From Candidatus Thermoflexus tengchongensis (GTDB lineage: Bacteria; Chloroflexota; Anaerolineae; Thermoflexales; Thermoflexaceae): a stretch of DNA of 64,000 nucleotides. Below the pieces are notes generated by a model. That model was given only the letters and a program-made list of their open reading frames with translations, ran no database searches and had not been told where the DNA came from. The position numbers and the translations under genes were made by a program. Positions within the stretch are counted from its first letter, which is position 1; each line of letters begins with the position of its first letter. Below are positions 8,667-15,966 of this stretch, piece after piece. The DNA lies in NCBI GenBank assembly GCA_016842085.1, contig JAEVEX010000015.1, forward strand, positions 1-64,000, in the 5' to 3' direction.

Positions 8667-10535
8667 TTAGGAGTGAGAGGCCGCTTCCGGGAAGAGCGGC
8701 TGGGTCGCCCAACGGGCCAGCCCCACGGCAAACAGAAGGATACCGATCGGGATGAAGAGCCAGTGGGTGACCAGCCCCAGGGCGAAGACGGTCAATCCGG
8801 CGGCGATGACCAGCGGCCATATGCTGGGCGCGGGCAGATGGATGGGCTTCTCCGGTGCATCCTCCCCTTCCTGTCGATCGTTCTCCCCGGCGATCTCCGC
8901 GACCGGCCGCGCGTGCGGGTTCCCCGTATATTTCCGATCCCAGGCCGGCCGGCGGCTGTGAACCACCGGGATGCGCGCGAAATTGTAGGGGGGCGGAGGC
9001 GATGAGGTCAGCCACTCCAGGGTGTGCCCATCCCACGGATCGTCGGGGGCGCGCTCCCCGGCGACCAGGCTGCGGGCGATGTTGGCAAAGAAGACCACGA
9101 AGCCCAGGGCCAGGATGAAAGCGCCGATGGTCGCCAGGAGGTTCAGGCTTTCCCAGCCCAGGCCGGGGGCATAGGTGTAGATCCGCCGGGGCATCCCCAT
9201 CAGGCCCAGGAAGTGCATCGGGAAGAACGTCAGGTTGAAGCCGATGAACTGGAGGGCGAAATGCAGACGGCCCAGCCGCTCGTCCAGGAAACGGCCGGTG
9301 ATCTTGGGGAACCAGTAGTAGATCCCGGCCACGATGGCGAACATCGAGCCGCCGAAGAGCGTGTAATGGAAGTGCGCGACCACGAAATAGGTGTCCGTCA
9401 CCTGCCAGTCCACCGGGACGGCGGCCAGGAACAGGCCGCTCAGCCCCCCGATGACGAAGAGGGCAACGAAGGCCGCGGCGAAGAGGAAGGGCGTGCGATA
9501 CCGCACCGCACCGCCCCAGATGGTGGCGATCCAGTTGAAGACCTTGATCGCGGTGGGCACGGCCACCAGCATGCTGGCGGCGGAGAAGAACGCGTTGACC
9601 ACATCCGGCAGCCCCACCGCGAACATGTGGTGGGCCCACACGGTGAACCCGATGAAGCCGATGGCCACGCTGGAATAGGCCACCGCCGTGTAGCCGAAGA
9701 GCGGCTTGCGGGAGAAGACCGGCAGCACCTCCGAGACGATCCCCATGGCCGGCAGGATCATGATGTAAACCTCCGGGTGCCCGAAGAACCAGAAGAGGTG
9801 CTGCCAGAGCAGGGGATCCCCGCCCGCCGCCGGGTTGAAGAAGTGCGTCCCCAGATGGCGATCCAGGAACAGGAGGAACAGGGCTGCCGAGATGCTGGGC
9901 ATCGCAAAGAGAATGAGGAAGGCGGTCACCAGTGTGGTCCAGGCGAAGAGCGGCAGGCGATTCAGGGTGAGGCCAGGCGCCCGCAACAGCAGGATCGTGG
10001 ACACGAAGTTGATGGAGGAGGTGATCGAAGAGATCCCCAGCAGCTGCAGGCCCAGGATCCAGAAATCGATGCCCGTGCCTTTGGAGAAAGTTTTCGCCGT
10101 CAACGGCGCGTAGCCGAACCATCCCGCGTCGGGCGCCCCGCCCAGCAGGAAGCTCAGGTTCAGGAAGAGCCCGCCCAGCAGGAACATCCACACCCCAAAG
10201 GCGTTGAGGCGAGGGTAGGCCATATCCCGGGCGCCGATCATCAGGGGGACCACGTAGTTCCCCAGCCCGGCCAGCACCGGCATCACCACCAGGAAGACCA
10301 TGGTAGTGCCGTGCATGGTCAGGACCTGGTTATAAGCTTCTCCTACCAGCACCTGGTTGTTGGGGACCGCCAGCTGCGTCCGGATGAACAGGGCCTCCAG
10401 GCCGCCGATCAGGGCGAAGAACCCGGCGCCCAGGATATACAGGATGCCGATCCGCTTATGGTCCACCGTGGTCAACCAGGAGAGAAGCCCCCGCTCTTCA
10501 TACACGCGGGGGAGTGCAACCGCCGAACTGGCCAT
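8667..10535 (-). CDS. ctaD: Cytochrome c oxidase subunit I (aa3-type)
   Basis: A 622-residue, multi-helix subunit I holding heme a, heme a3 and CuB. Diagnostic stretches: WLTTVDHKRIGILY at the N-terminus, FWFFGHPEVYIMILPAMG (CuB histidine and cross-linked tyrosine), YSSVAIGFIGFTVWAHHMF (YS motif of A2-type oxidases) and VVAHFHYTLFGG (heme ligands). The C-terminus carries an extra soluble stretch and two further helices, as in longer Chloroflexota forms. Start at 10535, 12 bases after the ctaC stop, so the genes are co-transcribed. Confidence 0.95.
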   Translation of the reverse strand: MASSAVALPRVYEERGLLSWLTTVDHKRIGILYILGAGFFALIGGLEALFIRTQLAVPNNQVLVGEAYNQVLTMHGTTMVFLVVMPVLAGLGNYVVPLMIGARDMAYPRLNAFGVWMFLLGGLFLNLSFLLGGAPDAGWFGYAPLTAKTFSKGTGIDFWILGLQLLGISSITSSINFVSTILLLRAPGLTLNRLPLFAWTTLVTAFLILFAMPSISAALFLLFLDRHLGTHFFNPAAGGDPLLWQHLFWFFGHPEVYIMILPAMGIVSEVLPVFSRKPLFGYTAVAYSSVAIGFIGFTVWAHHMFAVGLPDVVNAFFSAASMLVAVPTAIKVFNWIATIWGGAVRYRTPFLFAAAFVALFVIGGLSGLFLAAVPVDWQVTDTYFVVAHFHYTLFGGSMFAIVAGIYYWFPKITGRFLDERLGRLHFALQFIGFNLTFFPMHFLGLMGMPRRIYTYAPGLGWESLNLLATIGAFILALGFVVFFANIARSLVAGERAPDDPWDGHTLEWLTSSPPPPYNFARIPVVHSRRPAWDRKYTGNPHARPVAEIAGENDRQEGEDAPEKPIHLPAPSIWPLVIAAGLTVFALGLVTHWLFIPIGILLFAVGLARWATQPLFPEAASHS

Positions 10536-10547
10536 CGCTGCCTCCCT

Positions 10548-11567
10548 TCACTTCAGGGAAGAAAGATAAGCCACCAGGGCCTGGATTTCTTCGGGGGTCA
10601 GGCCCAGGCGGGGCATCAGCGAGCCCGGCTTGATCGCCGGAGGGTTATCCAGCCAGCGGGCCAGGTTCTCCGGGGTGTTCTCCAGCAGGCCCGCCGCAAT
10701 CGTCGTCCGGCTCCCCACGTGGGTGAGGTTCGGCCCTACCTTCCCCTGGGCCGGCGTGCCGTTGATGGTGTGGCAGCCCACGCAGGCCTTGCTCATGAAA
10801 ACCTGATAGCCCTGCTGCGCGAGGGGTTCCACGGGCTGAGCCGCAGGCGCCCGCTGGGCTTCCACCCATCGCTGGAAATCCGCATCCGACACCACACGGA
10901 CCCGCAGGCGCATGTTCGCGTGGGAAACGCCACACAGCTCCGCACACTGTCCGTGATAGACGCCCTCCACATCCGCCTGAAGCCAGAGCGTGTTCTCCCG
11001 TCCCGGGATCGCATCCATTTTCCCACCCAGCTGGGGCACCCAGAAGCTGTGGATCACATCTGCCGACGTCACCGTCAATCGGACGGGCCGGCCGACCGGG
11101 ATGACCAGTTCGTTCGCCGTGGTGATCCCCAGGGTGGGGTATTCAAATTCCCACCACCACTGATGACCGGTCACCTTCACCGGCATCGCATCGGCGGGAG
11201 GGGCGGACGTCGCCGCCATGGTCCGCCACGTCATCGCGAAGATCACCGCCAGCCCCAGCGCCGTCGCCGTGGTCCAGGAGATCTCCAGGGCGTTGTTCCC
11301 ATGGATCTGCGGGGGCACCGTATGGGGATCCCGGGCTCGGAACCGGAGGACCGCATATAGAAGAAGGGTCTCCACCAGGACGAAGACCCCGGCGGTGATC
11401 AGGAAGATGAACCAGAACAGCTCCGCTTCCGCCCGCCCCTTAGGGGACACCGGGGCCAGGATGGAAGGGCTCTGGGCGGCACATCCCGTGAGCCAGACGC
11501 CTGGGATCAGAAGTCCCACTGCTCCCCACCTGGCCCATCCCCGGGCCGCGCCTCGTATTCGCGCCAT
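10548..11567 (-). CDS. ctaC: Cytochrome c oxidase subunit II with fused cytochrome c domain
   Basis: A 339-residue lipoprotein: basic N-terminus, hydrophobic core and lipobox LTGC with Cys29, then two transmembrane helices, a CuA cupredoxin domain (HQWWWEFEYP and CAELCGVSHANM) and a C-terminal heme c domain (CVGCH, with Met in KPGSLMPRLG as likely axial ligand). It is the caa3-type arrangement, which takes electrons from cytochrome c or a membrane donor. First gene of the oxidase operon; a candidate promoter lies about 270 bases upstream. Confidence 0.95.
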   Translation of the reverse strand: MARIRGAARGWARWGAVGLLIPGVWLTGCAAQSPSILAPVSPKGRAEAELFWFIFLITAGVFVLVETLLLYAVLRFRARDPHTVPPQIHGNNALEISWTTATALGLAVIFAMTWRTMAATSAPPADAMPVKVTGHQWWWEFEYPTLGITTANELVIPVGRPVRLTVTSADVIHSFWVPQLGGKMDAIPGRENTLWLQADVEGVYHGQCAELCGVSHANMRLRVRVVSDADFQRWVEAQRAPAAQPVEPLAQQGYQVFMSKACVGCHTINGTPAQGKVGPNLTHVGSRTTIAAGLLENTPENLARWLDNPPAIKPGSLMPRLGLTPEEIQALVAYLSSLK

Positions 11568-11835
11568 TCACCTGCCTCCATGGTTTCAAGATCAGGAATT
11601 CCGCAACCCGTCTCCTCCTGGGGTTCGGGGGCCGGCTCCAGCGAGCCTTCTTCATTTCCGCTTTTCCGCGCCCCTTTGGGCCACAGGAAGAGAAACAAAG
11701 GAGAAGGGGGACCCCTACGCTCCCCATCCAGAGTCCCATCCCATAGGCCCTGACGATCAGGAGGCACGCGGGGCGCCTTCGATACCCCGCGCTCCAAAGC
11801 CTCCGGAGGGAAAGCAGCCGTGGAAATTCTTATTA
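11568..11835. other. Intergenic stretch upstream of ctaC, no gene supported
   Basis: This GC-rich stretch becomes the untranslated leader if the promoter at 11836-11864 is used, about 260 bases. No clear hairpin-plus-T terminator or known riboswitch was seen, and the short reading frames here lack family features. Confidence 0.4.
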
Positions 11836-11864
11836 ATGATGAACCCACTTACTCAAATTGTCAA
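11836..11864 (-). promoter_or_regulatory. Candidate promoter of the oxidase operon
   Basis: On the minus strand: perfect -35 TTGACA (11864-11859), 17-base spacer, weak -10 CATCAT (11841-11836). It lies in an AT-rich patch within a GC-rich gap, which supports it. The weak -10 suggests help from an activator. Confidence 0.5.
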
Positions 11865-12085
11865 GGCCGATCTTCATTTTTGAGTTATTTTCTGGACTCG
11901 CTGGTCTATTTTTTGATTACGCGGGCAGACTCAGCGTCCATCAGAACCAGATCCGGGCGATGCGCGCCGTTCGATACCCCTGTGCCCCCCGCGCCGGGGG
12001 AAGGAGGATCGGAGAGGATAGGGGGACGAAGGAACGAAGTGGCCCGCTCCACGCCCCCAAGTCCCATCCACGCGCGAGCCATTTT

Positions 12086-12114
12086 TTGACAGAGGAGGGC
12101 GAGCCGAATATAAT
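12086..12114 (+). promoter_or_regulatory. Perfect-consensus promoter of the MarR gene
   Basis: TTGACA (12086-12091), 17-base spacer, TATAAT (12109-12114). Transcription should start near 12121, inside the palindrome at 12120-12136. Confidence 0.9.
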
Positions 12115-12119
12115 GCGCC

Positions 12120-12136
12120 ATGCTAAATTTTAGCAT
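12120..12136. promoter_or_regulatory. Palindromic operator, likely for the adjacent MarR regulator
   Basis: ATGCTAAATTTTAGCAT is a perfect inverted repeat of 8-base arms around one base. Its size fits MarR-family operators. It covers the predicted transcript start, so binding would block the promoter; autorepression is inferred. Confidence 0.8.
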
Positions 12137-12150
12137 AGGCAAAAATCCAG

Positions 12151-12618
12151 ATGGAGTCCCGGGATTGGATCTCCGAACGCGTCCTGGCCCACCGGATCCT
12201 GGAAACCCTTCACCTGGTGATGCGGAAGATCTGGGCGGAGGTGAAGGGGGATCATCGGGAAGGGTTTCCGGCGCAATCCTATCGGCTCCTGGGGATGCTG
12301 GCGCAGCGTTCGTACACCCTGACGGAGCTGGCCCGCGCGCAGGCGGTGCGTCCCTCCACGGTTTCCCGGGCCATTCGTTCCCTTTCCGTTCAGGGATGGG
12401 TGGCGGTGGAACGGGATCCCGCAGACCGACGGCGCGTGTGGATCCGGATCACCCCAAAGGGGCGAAGGACGCTGCGCCGGCTTCAGCTGCGGGCAGCCGC
12501 CCGTCTGGGACGGCGGCTGGCCTCCCTCAACCCGGAGGAACGCATGGTTCTGGCCCGGGCGATGGATCTCCTGCAGCGAACGCTGGGGAGCGGCCCGGGG
12601 CCTCCTTCGACCCGATGA
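12151..12618 (+). CDS. MarR family transcriptional regulator
   Basis: A 155-residue winged-helix regulator. The recognition part reads LTELARAQAVRPSTVSRAIRSL and continues with the wing DPADRRRVWIRITPKGR, both typical of MarR. The family binds palindromic DNA as a dimer and lets go when it binds a small ligand. Start ATG 12151 is about 30 bases after the predicted transcript start and has only a weak ribosome-binding site. It lies directly upstream of an ABC exporter (gap 132 bases), so control of that exporter in response to a toxic compound is the natural inference. Confidence 0.9.
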   Translation: MESRDWISERVLAHRILETLHLVMRKIWAEVKGDHREGFPAQSYRLLGMLAQRSYTLTELARAQAVRPSTVSRAIRSLSVQGWVAVERDPADRRRVWIRITPKGRRTLRRLQLRAAARLGRRLASLNPEERMVLARAMDLLQRTLGSGPGPPSTR

Positions 12619-12750
12619 TCTGTGCTCGGCATCCCTCCATCTCCGGCGGAGCTTTCGTGGAGTGCGGGCCGCCGGAGGCAGCCTGCTTTCATAAAGTCAT
12701 ATCGATCACTCTCGCTTCTCAGAGGGACTATGGATCCGGAGGAGGAAAGC

Positions 12751-13743
12751 ATGAACGCCATTGAGGCGGAGCGCCTGACCCGGCGGTTTGGCGACTTCGT
12801 GGCGGTTCGAGAGGTTTCTTTTACGGTGCGAGAAGGGGAGCTCTTTGCCTTCCTGGGCCCCAACGGGGCCGGCAAGACGACGACCATCAATATGCTCTGC
12901 ACGCTGCTGCGGCCGACGTCCGGCACGGCCCGGGTGGGGGGGCACGATATCGTAAAGGAGCCCCATGAAGTGCGCCGGCGCATCGGGCTGGTGTTCCAGG
13001 ATCCCAGTCTGGATGATCGGCTGACGGCGTGGCAGAATCTCCAGTTCCACGCCCGGCTGTATGATGTCCCCCGTCGGGCCTTCGAGGAACGGGCGAAGCG
13101 CCTGCTGGAGCTGGTGGATCTCCTGGACCACGCCCACCAGGAGGTGCGCACCTTCTCCGGCGGGATGAAGCGCCGGCTGGAGCTCGCCCGCGGCCTGCTC
13201 CACCAGCCCCGGGTCCTCTTCCTGGACGAACCCACCCTGGGGCTGGACCCTCAAACGCGACGTCACATCTGGGACTACATCATGCGCCTGCGCGATACCG
13301 AGGGAACCACGGTCTTCTTCACCACCCATTACATGGATGAGGCGGAACGGGCGGATCGCATCGCGATCATCGACCACGGGCGCATTATCGCCCTGGATAC
13401 CCCGGACAACCTGAAAGCCATGATCGGCGGGGATGTGATCCTGATGCAGACCACGGATGATGCGCGCGCGGCTGAGCGGTTGCGCGAGGCACTGGCGCTG
13501 GAACCCCGTCTGACCGAAGAAGGGTTGCTCATCGAAGCCGCGCGGGGCGATCAGCTCATCCCCCGTCTGCTGGGGGTCCTGCAGAACGGCCTGGAGCCCC
13601 CGTTGACCGTTCACCGCATCAGCCTGCGGCGGCCCAGCCTGGAAGATGTGTTCATCAAACTGACCGGCCGCGCCATCCGGGAGGAGGAAGCCTCCCCCCT
13701 GGACATGATGCGTCTGCGCCATCGACTATGGAGCCGGAGGTGA
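12751..13743 (+). CDS. ABC transporter ATP-binding protein (DrrA-like exporter type)
   Basis: A 330-residue ATPase: Walker [10 protein letters not shown] at 36-44, signature FSGGMKRRLELARGLL, Walker B VLFLDEPTLGLDP and switch histidine in FFTTHYMDEAE. The C-terminal ~90 residues form the extra domain of the daunorubicin-resistance DrrA group. ATG 12751 follows GGAGGAGGAAAGC; the upstream extension of the frame lacks support. The partner permease starts 5 bases after the stop. Probable role: drug, lipid or toxin efflux under MarR control. The substrate cannot be read from sequence. Confidence 0.93.
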   Translation: MNAIEAERLTRRFGDFVAVREVSFTVREGELFAFLGPNGAGKTTTINMLCTLLRPTSGTARVGGHDIVKEPHEVRRRIGLVFQDPSLDDRLTAWQNLQFHARLYDVPRRAFEERAKRLLELVDLLDHAHQEVRTFSGGMKRRLELARGLLHQPRVLFLDEPTLGLDPQTRRHIWDYIMRLRDTEGTTVFFTTHYMDEAERADRIAIIDHGRIIALDTPDNLKAMIGGDVILMQTTDDARAAERLREALALEPRLTEEGLLIEAARGDQLIPRLLGVLQNGLEPPLTVHRISLRRPSLEDVFIKLTGRAIREEEASPLDMMRLRHRLWSRR

Positions 13744-13748
13744 ACAGC

Positions 13749-14531
13749 ATGGCATTCCTGAAGACGGTGTACACCATCTGGTATCGGGATCTGCTGCGCT
13801 TTCTGCGGGATCGCACCCGGATCTTCAGCTCCCTGGGCCAGCCCCTGCTCTTCCTGGTGGTGTTCGGGAACGGGCTGGCTCCGGCGGTAGCCGCCGGGAT
13901 GGGCGGGGTGGATTTCCGCACCTTTCTGTTCCCGGGGATCCTGAGCATGGCGGTGCTCTTTACGGCAGTTTTCTCCGCCGTTTCCATCGTCTGGGACCGG
14001 GAATTCGGATTTCTGAAGGAAGTGCTGGTGGCCCCCGTCTCGCGAGCGGCGGTCGCCCTGGGGAAGGTGGCGGGCGGCAGCACCACCGCGCTGATCCAGG
14101 GCCTTCTGATCATGATCCTGGCCCCTCTGGTGGGCGTGCGATTCAGCGTCCCCCAGATCCTTACGCTGATCGTGATGATGATCCTGGTGGCGGCGACCAT
14201 GACTTCGTTCGGGATCCTCATCGCCGCCCGCATGCGGTCGATGGAAGGTTTCCATATGATGATGAACTTCCTGCTGATGCCCATGTTCTTCGTGAGCGGC
14301 GCCTTCTTCCCGCTCCGGAATGTGCCCCTCTGGATGGAATGGCTGGCCCGGGTGGATCCGGTGACCTACGGGGTAGACGCCATGCGCCAGACGGCGCTGC
14401 GCGGGATGATCCCCGAGCCGATCCTTAAAGCGCTGATCCTTCACCCGCTGGAAGTCAACCTGATCGCCCTGATCGCCTTCTGGATGCTGTTCCTGATCCC
14501 GGCGGTGTGGCTGTTCAGCAAGACGGAATAG
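13749..14531 (+). CDS. ABC-2 type exporter permease
   Basis: A 260-residue, six-helix permease of the ABC-2/DrrB type. It opens with a cytoplasmic stretch rich in Arg (YRDLLRFLRDRTRIF), followed by GQPLLFLVVFGNGLAP. The hallmark MSGAFFP-like segment appears as FVSGAFFPLRNVPLWM. ATG 13749 follows GGAGGTGA by 5 bases; an earlier ATG at 13728 overlaps the ATPase gene and lacks a site. It forms the membrane part of the exporter with the preceding ATPase. Confidence 0.92.
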   Translation: MAFLKTVYTIWYRDLLRFLRDRTRIFSSLGQPLLFLVVFGNGLAPAVAAGMGGVDFRTFLFPGILSMAVLFTAVFSAVSIVWDREFGFLKEVLVAPVSRAAVALGKVAGGSTTALIQGLLIMILAPLVGVRFSVPQILTLIVMMILVAATMTSFGILIAARMRSMEGFHMMMNFLLMPMFFVSGAFFPLRNVPLWMEWLARVDPVTYGVDAMRQTALRGMIPEPILKALILHPLEVNLIALIAFWMLFLIPAVWLFSKTE

Positions 14532-14609
14532 CGCCCGAGGAAAGCCATGGAGATGGGGCAGGTGGGCAGTGCCTGCCCCTCACCCGGAAACCGGGGTGCG
14601 ACAGGCCAG

Positions 14610-14638
14610 TTGACACCCGGGGAAGGCTTCGCTATAGT
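14610..14638 (+). promoter_or_regulatory. Promoter of the T-box / alaX / ileS unit
   Basis: TTGACA (14610-14615), 17-base spacer, TATAGT (14633-14638). The transcript would start near 14645 and carry a leader of about 480 bases. Confidence 0.8.
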
Positions 14639-14668
14639 TTTTATTAACAGTAGTCCTTCAGGCCATGC

Positions 14669-14721
14669 GTAGGGCAACTGCAAGCGGTTGCCCTACGGGG
14701 AATGATCTGCGGTTGTCGTAT
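14669..14721 (+). repeat. REP-like dispersed repeat (hairpin unit plus 18-base tail unit)
   Basis: A 28-base palindrome (arms GTAGGGCAAC / GTTGCCCTAC, 14669-14696) is followed at 14704-14721 by GATCTGCGGTTGTCGTAT. Both parts recur in opposite orientation at 44110-44180, and the palindrome again at 52431-52458. It lies in the transcribed leader between the promoter and the T-box. Confidence 0.8.
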
Positions 14722-14744
14722 TAAAGCCAAACCGAATCATTCCG

Positions 14745-15074
14745 GAACGGCGATGACGGAGACGAGTAGGCCCGAGCCGTCGCGCCCAGCGAGTCCGGGT
14801 ATGGTGGAAGCCGGATGCCGACGTCGGGCTGAAGATCCCTCCCGAGCCGGTGACCGAACGCCCCTTCTGAACGGGCCAGTAGGCTCACCCGGGATTCGCC
14901 CTCCCGTTATCCAGGGCGCGGGGATCGGAAGAGGCGGCCCGAACCCATTCCGGGCTCGGATCCGCCGGGCCAGGTTCCTGTCCCCGTGAGGAGTGGCCCG
15001 GTTGAACCGGGAAGCAGGGTGGTACCGCGGGAGCGATCGGCTCTCGTCCCTCTGGGGCGAGAGCCGATTTTTTT
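14745..15074 (+). ncRNA. T-box leader RNA, isoleucine type
   Basis: The conserved T-box sequence AGCAGGGTGGTACCGCGG lies at 15013-15030, and its TGGT can pair with an ACCA tRNA end. Stem I shows GCCCGA paired with TCGGGC and the conserved AGCGAG and GGTGGAAGCC loop elements. The specifier position after GAAG is ATC (14835-14837), an isoleucine codon, which agrees with ileS downstream. Uncharged tRNA-Ile should stabilise the antiterminator and allow transcription. The 5' boundary is approximate. Confidence 0.9.
15036..15074 (+). terminator. T-box attenuator terminator
   Basis: An 11-base perfect stem (15036-15046 with 15058-15068) and a run of seven T. The antiterminator formed by the upstream T-box sequence would compete with it. 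Confidence 0.92.
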
Positions 15075-15126
15075 AGCCGGACACCTGGAAATCCGGTCAT
15101 AGCGCCATATGGAGGGAGCATCGATC

Positions 15127-15843
15127 ATGGAGACCGAACTGCTGTATCAGACCGATGCCTACCGGCGGAGCTTTGAGGCGACGGTGGTGGCGGTGGAAGG
15201 GCGAGCGGTGGCGCTGGATGCGACGGCCTTCTACCCCGGCGGCGGGGGACAACCCCACGACCTGGGATGGCTCACGGATGGCGTGCGCACGTGGCGGGTG
15301 ATCGCCGTTCGCCGCCAGGGGCCCCTGGTCTGGCATGAAGTGGAAGGAGAGCCTCCTGCACCGGGACAGCGGGTGCAGGGGGAGATCGACTGGGAGCGTC
15401 GCTACGCCCTGATGCGCACCCACACCGCCCTGCACATTTTGTGCGGGGTGGTCTGGCGGGATTACGGGGCCAAGGTGACCGGAGGAAACATGGAACCCCT
15501 GCGAGGGCGCATGGATTTCGAGTTTGAGACCCTGCGGGGGGAGCTGGTGCGGGAGATCGAGGAGAAGATCAACGCGGAGGTCGCGGCCGCCCGCCCGGTG
15601 CGCGTCCACTTCCTCCCCCGCGAGGAGGCCGATCGCCATCCCGATCTGATCCGCACCAAGGTCAATCTCCTCCCGCCGGATATCCGGGTGGTCCGGGTGG
15701 TGGAGATCGAGGGGCTGGATCTTCAGGCCGACGGCGGCACACACGTGGCGAACACCCGTGAGGTCGGCCGGATCCGCATCGTCGATTACAAGAGCAAAGG
15801 ACGGATCAATAAGCGGATCGAGATCGCGCTCTCGGACGGATAG
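15127..15843 (+). CDS. alaX: AlaX-like tRNA-Ala editing domain protein
   Basis: A 238-residue free-standing homologue of the AlaRS editing domain, which removes Ser or Gly from mischarged tRNA-Ala. Fold markers: ATAFYPGGGGQPHDLG, zinc motif HTALH (H99, H103) and GGTHVANTREVG (H206). The residue where AlaRS has Cys (CGGTH) is Asp202 here. ATG 15127 follows GGAGGGAG by 8 bases; a start at 15109 would put that site inside the frame. It lies between an Ile T-box and ileS, so its expression should follow isoleucine supply, which is odd for an alanine editing protein. Confidence 0.88.
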   Translation: METELLYQTDAYRRSFEATVVAVEGRAVALDATAFYPGGGGQPHDLGWLTDGVRTWRVIAVRRQGPLVWHEVEGEPPAPGQRVQGEIDWERRYALMRTHTALHILCGVVWRDYGAKVTGGNMEPLRGRMDFEFETLRGELVREIEEKINAEVAAARPVRVHFLPREEADRHPDLIRTKVNLLPPDIRVVRVVEIEGLDLQADGGTHVANTREVGRIRIVDYKSKGRINKRIEIALSDG

Positions 15844-15966
15844 GCGCTACGCCGCTGGCCCCTTCCTGGGGGCTTCTGGGAGGCAGGACCCGGAACGCCG
15901 CCCCTCACCCCTGGAACCCTATCCGCGAGGGGAAGCGAAGTTCATGAACCGGATAAGGAGGCGACC

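Noticed and set aside
9024-11360. Plus-strand frame of about 780 codons across the oxidase genes
   Set aside because: Antisense to ctaD and ctaC, which have clear motifs. Its translation is rich in Gln, His, Gly and Arg, the mark of a shadow frame.
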